Origin: JAENVU01 sp964544295
Lineage (GTDB): Bacteria; Actinomycetota; Acidimicrobiia; IMCC26256; JAENVU01
Assembly (NCBI GenBank): GCA_964544295.1
Contig: CAZJBJ010000030.1
Coordinates: forward strand, 1-31,300
Length of the DNA stretch: 31,300 nt
Direction of reading: 5' to 3'
Shown: piece after piece, positions 1 through 7,163 of the stretch
How positions within the stretch are numbered: position 1 is the first letter of the stretch
Layout of the letters: each line of letters begins with the position of its first letter
The notes under the pieces: generated by a model
Databases searched by the model: none
Told to the model about the DNA's origin: nothing
Seen by the model: the letters and a program-made list of their open reading frames with translations, nothing else
Made by a program: the position numbers and the translations under genes

Positions 1-22
1 CCGCTACCGCAAGGTCGCGTGA
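1..22 (+). CDS. possible 3' end of an upstream coding region
   Basis: The first 22 bases read in one frame as a short tail (Arg-Tyr-Arg-Lys-Val-Ala) ending in TGA at 20-22. A gene running in from the left on the plus strand is plausible because the next gene starts 24 bp later. Too little is present to identify a family, and an open frame of this length can occur by chance. Confidence 0.3.
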
Positions 23-33
23 AGATAAGTCCC

Positions 34-39
34 TAGGAT
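34..39 (+). promoter_or_regulatory. -10 box TAGGAT for a leaderless acyl-CoA dehydrogenase transcript
   Basis: TAGGAT fits the actinobacterial -10 pattern TANNNT and ends 6 bp before the ATG at 46. That spacing would place the transcription start at or next to the start codon. No convincing Shine-Dalgarno sequence precedes the ATG. The same arrangement recurs at many genes in this window. Confidence 0.5.
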
Positions 40-45
40 CCGGGG

Positions 46-1197
46 ATGGTGACTGATCCGGAGATTCGTGACGAGTTGCGGGCGACGGTCCGGCGCTGGG
101 TCGAGCGTGAGGTGGTGCCGATCGCGATGGACCTCGAACACGAGGACGCGTACCCCGCGGATCTCGTGACCCAGATGCAGGCCATGGGCCTGTTCGGGAT
201 CACCATCCCGGAAGAGTTCGGCGGGCTCGGCCTCGACCTCATGGCGTACATCGCGGTCATCGAGGAGCTGGCCGCGGGGTGGATGTCGCTCTCGGGCATC
301 ATCAACACCCACACGATCGCCGCGAGCCTCATCATGCGCGAGGGGTCACCCGAACAGCAGGCCCGCTGGCTCCCCGGCCTGGCCCAGGGTGCGCCGCGCG
401 GGTGCCTCTCCCTGTCGGAACCCGACGCCGGATCGGACACCCGCAACATCTCGTGTCGGGCGCGGCGTGACGGCGACGAGTTCGTGATCAGCGGCACCAA
501 GACCTGGGTCACCAACGGTGAACGGGCCGGCATCGTCGCGCTCGCGGCCCGCACCGACGAAGGCATCAGTTGCTTCATCGTCGAGAAGGAACCCGGCCCC
601 CACTTCGAGGGGATCACCGTCTCGAAGAACATCGGCAAGCTCGGATACAAGGGCATCGAGACCGTCGAGATGCACTACGACGACCACCGGATCGGGGCCG
701 ACGCCCTCCTCGGCGGCGAGGACGGACTCGGTCACGGACTCGGCTTCATCCTCTCCGCCCTCGAGGTCGGCCGGATCAACATCGCGTCCCGCGCGGTCGG
801 CGTGGCCCGGGCTGCGTTCGAGCACGCGATCCGCTACGCGCAGGAACGCAAGACGTTCGGCAAACCCATCGCCGAGCACCAGTCGATCCAGAACAAGCTC
901 GCCGACATGGGGACGAAACTCCAGGCGGCGCGCCTCCTCACCGAACACGCGGCACAGTTGAAACAGTCCGGCGCGCGGGCGGACGTCGAGGCGGGGATGG
1001 CGAAGCTGTTCGCGAGTGAGGCCGCATTCGAGATCGCCACCGAAGCGCTGCGTATCCACGGTGGCGTCGGCTACACGACCGAGCTTCCGGTCGAGCGGTA
1101 CTTCCGCGACGCCCCACTCATGATCATCGGCGAAGGGACGAACGAGATCCAACGCCTCGTGATCGCGCGGGGTCTGCTGCAACGCCACGCGATCTGA
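46..1197 (+). CDS. acyl-CoA dehydrogenase
   Basis: FAD-dependent enzyme that oxidises an acyl-CoA to the 2,3-enoyl-CoA and passes electrons to ETF; cytosolic, in fatty-acid, branched-chain or other acyl-CoA catabolism. The 383-residue length is normal for the family. The N-terminal helical domain, the middle beta domain (with a LSEPDAGSD-type segment near residue 125, which contacts FAD) and the C-terminal helical domain are all present. The C-terminus carries RIHGGVGYTTELPVERYFRD and then IGEGTNEIQRL, where Glu363 sits in the usual catalytic-base position. Chain-length preference cannot be read from the sequence. The ATG at 46 is supported by the upstream TAGGAT -10 box. The stop codon directly abuts the stop of the convergent gene, the two sharing TGATCA. 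MaoC and enoyl-CoA hydratase genes elsewhere in the window are compatible with acyl-CoA degradation but are not in one operon with it. Confidence 0.95.
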   Translation: MVTDPEIRDELRATVRRWVEREVVPIAMDLEHEDAYPADLVTQMQAMGLFGITIPEEFGGLGLDLMAYIAVIEELAAGWMSLSGIINTHTIAASLIMREGSPEQQARWLPGLAQGAPRGCLSLSEPDAGSDTRNISCRARRDGDEFVISGTKTWVTNGERAGIVALAARTDEGISCFIVEKEPGPHFEGITVSKNIGKLGYKGIETVEMHYDDHRIGADALLGGEDGLGHGLGFILSALEVGRINIASRAVGVARAAFEHAIRYAQERKTFGKPIAEHQSIQNKLADMGTKLQAARLLTEHAAQLKQSGARADVEAGMAKLFASEAAFEIATEALRIHGGVGYTTELPVERYFRDAPLMIIGEGTNEIQRLVIARGLLQRHAI

Positions 1198-2337
1198 TCA
1201 CGGCACGTACGCGTGGAGGAACGCGAGGGTGGCGTAGCCGGTCATGACGAGACCGGACAGTCCGATCACCACGCGCGCGATGCGCCGGTCGGTCAGGAGC
1301 AGGGCGAGCACGATGACGAGGGGGAACGCGCCGAGCGCGTACCGTTCGAACGAGTCGAGGTTCGAGGACGTCACGGCGCTGGCGAGACTGACGGCACTGA
1401 ACCAGGTGTAGGACGCGGGTAAGCGGCGAGCGCCGATCGCCACCAGTGTGACCGCCACTGCCATCCAGACCACGTGGAATCCGGTGCCGACGGTGCGACC
1501 GTGGATCATGCCGTCGAGCGCGCCGCCGATGGAGTCGATCGGGTTGGTGAACGAACCTTTGAGTCCCGCCCGGGTCTGGATGCTGAACGGCAACCAGGCG
1601 TCGCCGAACCGGTGGCCGACCCACGCGAGGTACAGCGCGGTCCCGACGAACGGACTGATCGCGGCGGCACCCTGGCCGAGCCGGTCCCGGTGCGAGGTCG
1701 TCCGCCAGGCCAGGACCGCTTCGACGACGATCGGGACCGCGATCACGAAACCGCCGGGGCGGCTCAGGCCGGCGAGCATTCCCAGCGGCACCGCAGACCA
1801 CCAGCGGCGGTCACGGACGACGAGGACGATGGCGATCGCGCACGCGAGGTAGATCGCTTCGGCGTATCCCAGCGTCAGCACGAATGCCGCCGGTGCCAAC
1901 GAGAACAGCCACGCCGCCCGCGTCGCGACGGCGTCGTCGTGGCCGTCCCGCCGCACCAGGAGGTAGAGCAGCACCGTCGCCGCCAGCGCGGCGAGGTTGG
2001 CCCCGACGACGACGCCGACCCGCGGGCCCAGGCCGGTGACGCCGATCCCGCGACCGATCAGCGCGGCGAGCGGGAAGAACCGCAACGCGGCCTCGGGGAG
2101 GGCCGCGTAGCCGTGGTGTGCGATGTCCGCGTAGAACGCGCCGTCCCACGTCAGCAGCCCCTGCCGGGTCGTGACCCGGGCGAGCGGATCGGAGACGTGG
2201 TCGACGCTCAGATGGGCGATGGTCAGCGCGAGAGCCACCAGCACGCGGGCGCTGAGCCAGGCGGGCAGGGAGCGCCGGAGGGCCAATCCGAAGTCGGTCG
2301 GCAGACGGGCGGGGGCGGCGGGAGCGGGTTCGGTCAT
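1198..2337 (-). CDS. PIG-V-like polytopic membrane mannosyltransferase family protein
   Basis: Polytopic membrane protein of 379 residues with about 9-10 hydrophobic segments. It resembles the bacterial GPI-mannosyltransferase (PIG-V)-like family, GT-C-type enzymes that use polyprenyl-phosphate sugars outside the membrane. The signature is WDGAFYADIAHHGY at residues 64-77, in the first extracytoplasmic loop, with Asp65 as the likely catalytic acid residue. It is followed by an RFFPLAAL segment, a SRPGG motif, and a C-terminal SFERYALGAFPL segment typical of the family. Sugar donor and acceptor are unknown. A TAGGGT -10 box on the minus strand at 2375-2380 would give a leader of about 30 nt. 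The gene converges on the acyl-CoA dehydrogenase with no intergenic base. Function beyond family is inference. Confidence 0.75.
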   Translation of the reverse strand: MTEPAPAAPARLPTDFGLALRRSLPAWLSARVLVALALTIAHLSVDHVSDPLARVTTRQGLLTWDGAFYADIAHHGYAALPEAALRFFPLAALIGRGIGVTGLGPRVGVVVGANLAALAATVLLYLLVRRDGHDDAVATRAAWLFSLAPAAFVLTLGYAEAIYLACAIAIVLVVRDRRWWSAVPLGMLAGLSRPGGFVIAVPIVVEAVLAWRTTSHRDRLGQGAAAISPFVGTALYLAWVGHRFGDAWLPFSIQTRAGLKGSFTNPIDSIGGALDGMIHGRTVGTGFHVVWMAVAVTLVAIGARRLPASYTWFSAVSLASAVTSSNLDSFERYALGAFPLVIVLALLLTDRRIARVVIGLSGLVMTGYATLAFLHAYVP

Positions 2338-2455
2338 ACCGTGAAGTCCCGGGCGGATCGGCCTGAGTGCTTCGACCCTAACGGTCGCCCACCGTCCGAG
2401 CGGCGACCCGTGACCCCCTATCCGCGAGATCGGTCCGGAGTCCCCGTAGCGTTCC

Positions 2456-2461
2456 TATTCT
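2456..2461 (+). promoter_or_regulatory. -10 box TATTCT upstream of the lipoprotein gene
   Basis: TATTCT lies 24 bp before the chosen ATG at 2486 and is a relatively AT-rich patch in a GC-rich region. A start near 2468 would give a leader of about 18 nt that includes the GGGAG ribosome-binding site at 2475-2479. No clear -35 element was recognised. Confidence 0.4.
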
Positions 2462-2485
2462 CAGATCCAGTCACGGGAGATGGTC

Positions 2486-3070
2486 ATGCGTCGGTTCTTG
2501 ATGGTCGCAGTCGTCGGTGTACTCGCCGCCTGCGGGAGTAGCAGCGGCAGCAGTAGCAGCGGAGGCTCGGCGTATGTCGACGCCGCGATGAAGAGTTACG
2601 ACTCGGCACCGGCGTCGACGAAGGCGTTCATGAACAAGAGTGAGGCGCGGTGCCTCGTCAGCGGGATGATCGACATCATCGGGGTCGATTCCCTGGAGAA
2701 GGCGAACGTGAAACCCGAGGACCTCAGCAAGTCGAGTGACTCGCCCTTCAAGGCGCTCGGCAACGACATGACGCCGACGAAGGCCAAGGCGGTCGCCAGT
2801 CTGATCACCGACGGGAAGTGCTTCGACTTCACCGACGCGGTCATCAAGCAGTCGGGCAACACCTTCGGCAAACTCTCCAAGGAGAAGGTCCGGTGCTTCT
2901 TCGAGGCGATCCTCAAGGAACCGGCGGTGAAGTCCGCGCTCGCAGATTCGATCCTGGGCAAGGGCGGCGACACGAGTTCGGCGATCGGCGACGCGTTCTC
3001 GAACCAGTCGAAGCTCTTCTCGCTCCTCGGTGACTGCAAGATCAGTCCGAGCGAGCTGTCGGGGAGCTAG
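2486..3070 (+). CDS. secreted lipoprotein with four conserved-looking cysteines, function unknown
   Basis: Short export signal (RRFLMVAVVGVLAAC) with a lipobox LAAC, so the mature protein should be lipid-anchored outside the membrane. A Ser/Gly linker follows. The remaining about 165 residues look helical and seem to hold two related halves. One half has a cysteine in EARCLVSGMIDIIG and another in DGKCFDF. The other has KVRCFFEAIL and GDCKISPSEL. Cysteine spacing is similar in the two halves, which suggests an internal duplication with one disulfide each. I chose the ATG at 2486 because GGGAG at 2475-2479 is 6 bp from it, while the ATG at 2480 touches the GGGAG. No family is recognised. The gene stands alone, convergent with the pirin gene 17 bp downstream. 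Confidence 0.8.
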   Translation: MRRFLMVAVVGVLAACGSSSGSSSSGGSAYVDAAMKSYDSAPASTKAFMNKSEARCLVSGMIDIIGVDSLEKANVKPEDLSKSSDSPFKALGNDMTPTKAKAVASLITDGKCFDFTDAVIKQSGNTFGKLSKEKVRCFFEAILKEPAVKSALADSILGKGGDTSSAIGDAFSNQSKLFSLLGDCKISPSELSGS

Positions 3071-3087
3071 CGCTACCTCATCCGGAT

Positions 3088-4104
3088 TCAGCCGAGTTCG
3101 GTTCGCCCGTCCGCATGGCGGGCGAACCGCTCGGACTCCGGCTGATGGACCGGGTCGTCGACCGGCCACGGCCAGCCGCCGAACTGCGTCGCCTGGTAAT
3201 CCGCGAACGCCTGCTCGATCTCGTCGCGGGTGTTCATGACGAACGGGCCGTAGCGCTCGACCGGTTCACCGATCGGTCGACCCTGGAGCACCAGCGCTTC
3301 GATCTCGGTGGCGCCGGCGGTCAGCGTGACGCCGCGTTCGCTCGTGAGCAACGCGGCCGTGTCCGAGCCGACCTCGGTCCCGTCGATGTCGAGCGTCGCG
3401 CCCTCGAAGCAGTAGAGCGTGCGGACGGATTCGGCGTCGGCGGGCGCGGGGAGTTCCCAGGTCGCCTGGGCCTCCATGCGGATCAGCCAGATCGCCACGT
3501 CGGCCTCCGGGCGCGCCGCCCAGGAGTTCGGCGGTGGGGTCGGAGGCGTGGTGGTCCCGAGCCGACCCGCGACCACGGCCACCGACGTCGCGCGGCCCGC
3601 GTCGTCGACGGGTTCGACCCGGGGAATGTCGCGGTCCCAGATCATCGTGAAGTACGGGTCGGTCATCTTGTCGGCCGCGGGCAGGTTCAGCCAGATCTGG
3701 AACAGCTCGACCGGGTTCGGTGCGGACTCGTCGAGGAGCGGGAACATCTCGGCGTGCACGATGCCGCGCCCGGCGGTGAGCCATTGCACGTCGCCGCGAC
3801 CGAAACGCGCCGCGGCACCGAGCGAGTCGGAATGATCGATGAGCCCGGTACGCACGATGGTCACGGTTTCGAAGCCCCGGTGAGGGTGTTGCGGGAATCC
3901 GGGGACGACGGTGCCGTGATACATGTTCCAGCCGTCGATCCCGTCGAAGTCCATGCCGAGGTTGCGACCGGCCAGGGACGCGGCCGGCCCCTGCTGCGCG
4001 TTGGCCGCGGGATACGCATCGTCGTGGTGCGCACAGAACAGGAACGGGTCGATGGTCGGCCACTGCGGGCCCAACGGGACGGTCTGGCGCACCGAGTCAC
4101 TCAT
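3088..4104 (-). CDS. pirin family protein
   Basis: Bicupin protein of the pirin family; members are metal-binding, and some have quercetinase activity or act as transcription cofactors. The N-terminal cupin carries the metal-ligand pattern HPHRGFETVTIV, followed by GLIDHSDSLG and VQWLTAGRGIVHAE, which together provide the His/His/His/Glu set. The C-terminal cupin is more degenerate, as usual, and ends with a GPFVMNTRDEIEQAFADYQ segment shared by the family. At 338 residues it is longer than the most common members (about 230-300). The ATG at 4104 is preferred over an in-frame upstream start because the -10 box TACCCT lies exactly 6 bp before it. It is divergent from the MaoC gene across 49 bp that hold a perfect palindrome. 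Actual substrate unknown. Confidence 0.9.
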   Translation of the reverse strand: MSDSVRQTVPLGPQWPTIDPFLFCAHHDDAYPAANAQQGPAASLAGRNLGMDFDGIDGWNMYHGTVVPGFPQHPHRGFETVTIVRTGLIDHSDSLGAAARFGRGDVQWLTAGRGIVHAEMFPLLDESAPNPVELFQIWLNLPAADKMTDPYFTMIWDRDIPRVEPVDDAGRATSVAVVAGRLGTTTPPTPPPNSWAARPEADVAIWLIRMEAQATWELPAPADAESVRTLYCFEGATLDIDGTEVGSDTAALLTSERGVTLTAGATEIEALVLQGRPIGEPVERYGPFVMNTRDEIEQAFADYQATQFGGWPWPVDDPVHQPESERFARHADGRTELG

Positions 4105-4110
4105 GGTGCC

Positions 4111-4145
4111 AGGGTAGGTCCCGAGCCCCGGGGGCTCGGTACGAT
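4111..4145. promoter_or_regulatory. divergent leaderless promoters with a 19-bp palindromic operator candidate
   Basis: Two opposed -10 boxes are present: TACCCT on the minus strand (4116-4111), 6 bp from the pirin ATG, and TACGAT on the plus strand (4140-4145), 8 bp from the MaoC ATG. The 23 bp between them contain a perfect inverted repeat, CCGAGCCCC at 4121-4129, a central G, and GGGGCTCGG at 4131-4139. It covers the place where both -35 elements should be. A dimeric regulator bound there could control both genes at once. The regulator is not encoded nearby in a recognisable form. Confidence 0.6.
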
Positions 4146-4153
4146 CCTGCGCC

Positions 4154-4657
4154 ATGACGGTTCACGAACGACCTTTCGGGCGCTACTACGAGGACTTCGA
4201 ACCCGGCGACGTCTACCGGCACTGGCCGGGCAAGACGATCACCGAGTACGACGACCATCTGTTCTGCATGATCACGATGAACCACCATCCGTTGCACACC
4301 GATGCGTGGTACGCCGAGACCCAGACCCAGTTCGGCAAGAACGTCGTGGTCGGCAATCTCGTGTACTCCCTGGTGCTCGGCATGAGCGTGCCCGACGTCT
4401 CGGGGCTCGCGATCGCCAACCTGGAGATCGAGACGTTGCAGCACAAGCGGCCGACCTTCCACGGCGACACCATCTACGCCGAGACGCGCGTGCTCGAGAA
4501 GAAGGAGAGCTCGAGCAAGCCGGATCGAGGCATCGTTTCCGTCGAGACGTTCGGGTTCAACCAGCGGGGCGAAGAGGTGTGCTACTTCAAGCGCAAGGTC
4601 ATGGTGCCCAAGCGCGAGGCGGCCAAGCCGCGGCAACGCCCCTACCCGACGGACTGA
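4154..4657 (+). CDS. MaoC family (hot-dog fold) acyl-CoA hydratase-like protein
   Basis: Single hot-dog-domain protein of 167 residues resembling the MaoC / mesaconyl-CoA hydratase-like group, which add or remove water at an enoyl-CoA. The active-site-like segment MNHHPLHTDAWYAE lies near residues 40-53, and GKNVVVGNLVYSLVLGM follows, as in this subgroup. In (R)-specific hydratases the pattern is D-x-N-P-x-H-x-D. Here Asn stands where the catalytic Asp would be, a substitution I believe is common in the mesaconyl-CoA-hydratase-like branch. The Lys/Arg-rich C-terminus is unremarkable. It has a leaderless start (TACGAT 8 bp upstream). Its stop codon is 1 bp from the stop of the convergent DUF305 gene. 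Substrate not determinable. Confidence 0.85.
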   Translation: MTVHERPFGRYYEDFEPGDVYRHWPGKTITEYDDHLFCMITMNHHPLHTDAWYAETQTQFGKNVVVGNLVYSLVLGMSVPDVSGLAIANLEIETLQHKRPTFHGDTIYAETRVLEKKESSSKPDRGIVSVETFGFNQRGEEVCYFKRKVMVPKREAAKPRQRPYPTD

Positions 4658-4658
4658 C

Positions 4659-5354
4659 CTAGCCGTGTGACAGGGAGTCGGGCACCTTCACGGCCGCGAA
4701 GCCGTGTTGGACCCGCCAGCGGTTCATCTCCGCGATCTCGCCGAGTTGCCCGTCGACCATCGACCGACCCCACCGCCGGGCTTCCGGCGTCGCGGCGTGC
4801 GTCGCCGCGTACTCGGCCATGTGGACGCCCCCGAGATGATGGTCGATCATCAGCCGGGTGAAGAGCTGATCCAGCTCGTCGCCGCGGGCCGCGCCCAGCG
4901 CCTCCATCTCGGCGTCGGTCGCCAGGCCGGCCATCTGGTCCCGCGGCACCGCCATGCCCATCCACGCCATCGCCTGGTCGGTCTCGGTGCCGGACTGGGA
5001 CCAGTGCCCGAGGTATTCGCCCATCACGCCGATCTCGGCGGCCTGGTACCGGAGGATCTCCGATGCGATCTGACGCAGGAGCGGGTCGGTGCCGTGATCG
5101 AGATAGATCATCGCCATCCCGATCGCCTGGTTGTGATGCGTGCTCATGTCCTGGAAGAAGCCGACGTCGACGGAGTCGCGCCCGGGCGTCGATCCGGAGC
5201 CCTGCGCGTGGCCGATTCGCCATCCCGCCACGCCGGCGCCGAGGAGCAGGACGACGACGAGCACGACGGCGATGGCCCGATTCGATCGCTCGCCGCCGGT
5301 GACTTCCTCGGTGCCGGGGGTTTCGGCGTCGGGGGTTTCGGTGTCGGGCGTCAT
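4659..5354 (-). CDS. DUF305 family protein, membrane-anchored
   Basis: 231 residues: an acidic Thr/Glu-rich cytoplasmic N-terminus, one transmembrane segment (about residues 26-46), then an exported DUF305 domain. The domain has the two hallmark motifs, FFQDMSTHHNQAIGMA and RLMIDHHLGGVHMAEYA, giving His-rich metal-binding-like helices of the ferritin-like four-helix type. DUF305 proteins are often found with copper or other metal resistance genes, but their biochemical role is not settled. I chose the ATG at 5354-5352 because it overlaps the stop codon of the upstream CDF transporter gene as TGATG, indicating translational coupling. The shared operon with a cation exporter supports a role in metal handling outside the membrane (inference). 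Confidence 0.88.
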   Translation of the reverse strand: MTPDTETPDAETPGTEEVTGGERSNRAIAVVLVVVLLLGAGVAGWRIGHAQGSGSTPGRDSVDVGFFQDMSTHHNQAIGMAMIYLDHGTDPLLRQIASEILRYQAAEIGVMGEYLGHWSQSGTETDQAMAWMGMAVPRDQMAGLATDAEMEALGAARGDELDQLFTRLMIDHHLGGVHMAEYAATHAATPEARRWGRSMVDGQLGEIAEMNRWRVQHGFAAVKVPDSLSHG

Positions 5355-6295
5355 CAGTGTGGGTGGGTTCCGGTCGGCGGTTCGATCTGGTGCACGGCGT
5401 CGTCGCAGTCGTGGCACTCCAGCTCAATGGTGGCATGCCCGATGCCGAACCGTTCGTTCACCAGCGCGTGGATGCGATCCCCGACGATCTGCGCGTCGTG
5501 CAGGGTCGGGTCGCCGGTGAGGACGACGTGAGCCGACAGTGCAGCCCGTTCCGAGCCGAGTGACCACACGTGGAGGTGATGGACGGCCTCGACATCTGGT
5601 TCGGCGCAGATGGCCTGCTCGATCTCGGCGGTGTCGACGTCGCGGGGTGCCTGTTCGAGGAGGACCCCGGCGGTGTCGCGCAGCAGCGAGAACGTCGCCG
5701 CCAGCACCAGAGCGGTGATGGCGAGCGAGATCGCCGGGTCGATCCACGTGGCGTCGGTGAGCGCGACGACGACTCCGGCGACGATCACCCCGAACGACCC
5801 CACGGCGTCCGACGCCAGGTGCAGGAACGCACCCCGCAGGTTCAGGTTCTCCCCGCTGACGCGCGCGATCGCGAACGCGCTGTACGCGTTCACCAACAGG
5901 CCGACACCCCCGACGATCGCGACGGCCGCTCCGTCGACCGAGTGTGGTGAGCTGAACCGTTCGATCGCCTCCCAGACGATCCAACCGGAGGCGGCGACGA
6001 GGAGTACCGCGTTGGCAAGCGCGGCGAGGACCTCGGCGCGCTCCCATCCGTAGGTCGTGCGTCCGGACGCCGGGCGTCCACTCAGGGTGAGCGCAACCAG
6101 GGCGAGGCCGAGCGCGACGACATCGGTGGCGAGATGGGCGGTGTCGGCCAGCAACGCCAACGACCCGAAGGCGAGCGCGGCGACGAGTTGGCCGACGAAG
6201 AGTGCCGCGTTCGCCGCCAAGGCGGTGATCAACGCTCGTCGTCGTGCCGCAGGGCTCGCGGTGCGTGCAGGCCCCGGGTGGTGGTGCCCGGTCAC
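5354..6295 (-). CDS. cation diffusion facilitator (CDF) family metal exporter
   Basis: Proton-coupled efflux of divalent cations such as Zn2+, Co2+ or Cd2+ across the cytoplasmic membrane. Six transmembrane helices are visible. The metal-site motifs lie in TM2 (LLADTAHLATDVV) and TM5 (AFLHLASDAVGS), an H-x3-D/H-x3-D arrangement typical of zinc/cadmium exporters of the CzcD/ZitB type. The C-terminal cytoplasmic domain has HHLHVWSLGSERAALSAHV and ends in a Cys/His cluster (ECHDCDD) and HPH. Length of 313 residues is normal. The GTG at 6295 is preferred over an in-frame ATG at 6322: a TACCGT -10 box at 6307-6302 sits 6 bp before it, and the protein then starts directly with a HHH segment. It overlaps the DUF305 gene by 1 bp as TGATG. 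Confidence 0.93.
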   Translation of the reverse strand: MTGHHHPGPARTASPAARRRALITALAANAALFVGQLVAALAFGSLALLADTAHLATDVVALGLALVALTLSGRPASGRTTYGWERAEVLAALANAVLLVAASGWIVWEAIERFSSPHSVDGAAVAIVGGVGLLVNAYSAFAIARVSGENLNLRGAFLHLASDAVGSFGVIVAGVVVALTDATWIDPAISLAITALVLAATFSLLRDTAGVLLEQAPRDVDTAEIEQAICAEPDVEAVHHLHVWSLGSERAALSAHVVLTGDPTLHDAQIVGDRIHALVNERFGIGHATIELECHDCDDAVHQIEPPTGTHPH

Positions 6296-6301
6296 GCGAT
6301 C

Positions 6302-6307
6302 ACGGTA
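6302..6307 (-). promoter_or_regulatory. -10 box TACCGT deciding the GTG start of the CDF transporter
   Basis: On the minus strand TACCGT is followed by 6 bp (GATCGC) and GTG. This is the spacing seen at the other leaderless genes here. It lies inside the longer open frame that begins at 6322, so the upstream ATG would not be transcribed from this promoter. Confidence 0.5.
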
Positions 6308-6379
6308 CCGGTTCGTCGGCAACCCTCGGGACGACCGTGCACCGATACGCTCCGCCTCCGGCGACGAGAGGAGTGGAGC

Positions 6380-7159
6380 ATGACGGGCCGACTCGACGGT
6401 CAGGTTGCGGTGATCACGGGCGGGTCATCCGGGATCGGGTTGGCGTGCGCGCGTCGGTTCGTCGCTGAGGGCGCGGTCGCGGTGCTGGCGGACCGGAATC
6501 CGGAGACGTTGGCCGCGGCTGCGGCCGAACTGGGAGCGAGTGTCGTCACCGAGCACGTCGACGTGACCGTCGAGGCCGACGTCGAGCGGATGGTGGCGCG
6601 GGCGGTCGACGAGTTCGGTCGCCTCGACATCGGCGTCAACGCCGCGGGGTTCGGCGGCTTCGGCTTCATCGCCGATCACCCCGTCGACGAGTGGCGCGCC
6701 GTCATCGACACCTGTCTCACCGGGGTGATGCTCTCGACCAAGCACGAGGGTCGCGTGATGCGTGACGCCGGGCGCGGCGCGATCGTCAACATCGCGTCGA
6801 TCAATGCTCGTGTCCCGGCCGAAGGGATGGCGTCGTACTGCTGTGCCAAGGCCGGCGTCGAGATGCTCACGAAGATCGCGGCGATGGAGCTCGGCCCGAG
6901 CGGCGTGCGGGTGTCGGGCATCGGTCCTGGTTTCATCGACACGCCGCTGACCGCGTTCACGCAGATCGTGCCCGCGATCCGCGACGCGTACGTCGCCGCC
7001 ACCCCGCTCGGCCGAGCCGGTCAACCCGAGGACGTCGCCGACGCGGCGCTGTTCCTGGTGAGCGAGGACGGGCGGTGGGTGAGTGGCGACACGCTGTTCG
7101 TCGACGGCGCGTCGATGCAGAAGGCCTACCCCGAGCTCCACAAGATCGCCGGCGGGTGA
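6380..7159 (+). CDS. SDR family NAD(P)-dependent oxidoreductase
   Basis: Classical short-chain dehydrogenase/reductase of 259 residues. The Rossmann motif TGGSSGIG lies near residues 13-20. It continues with NAAGFGG (the NNAG position), a catalytic-Ser region in NIASINARVP, and Tyr153-x3-Lys157 in SYCCAK. The C-terminal GRAGQPEDVADAALFLVSEDGRWVSGDTLFVDGG-type end is standard. The substrate (alcohol/ketone, possibly a 3-hydroxyacyl or steroid-like compound) cannot be assigned. The ATG at 6380 is chosen for its strong ribosome-binding site, GAGAGGAGTGGAGC just upstream, and because the longer in-frame extension overlaps the CDF gene. It is convergent with the hydrolase 4 bp away. Confidence 0.93.
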   Translation: MTGRLDGQVAVITGGSSGIGLACARRFVAEGAVAVLADRNPETLAAAAAELGASVVTEHVDVTVEADVERMVARAVDEFGRLDIGVNAAGFGGFGFIADHPVDEWRAVIDTCLTGVMLSTKHEGRVMRDAGRGAIVNIASINARVPAEGMASYCCAKAGVEMLTKIAAMELGPSGVRVSGIGPGFIDTPLTAFTQIVPAIRDAYVAATPLGRAGQPEDVADAALFLVSEDGRWVSGDTLFVDGASMQKAYPELHKIAGG

Positions 7160-7163
7160 CTCG

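Noticed and set aside
1474..2541. 355-codon open frame on the plus strand
   Set aside because: Antisense to the PIG-V-like gene, Arg/Asp-rich and without motifs.
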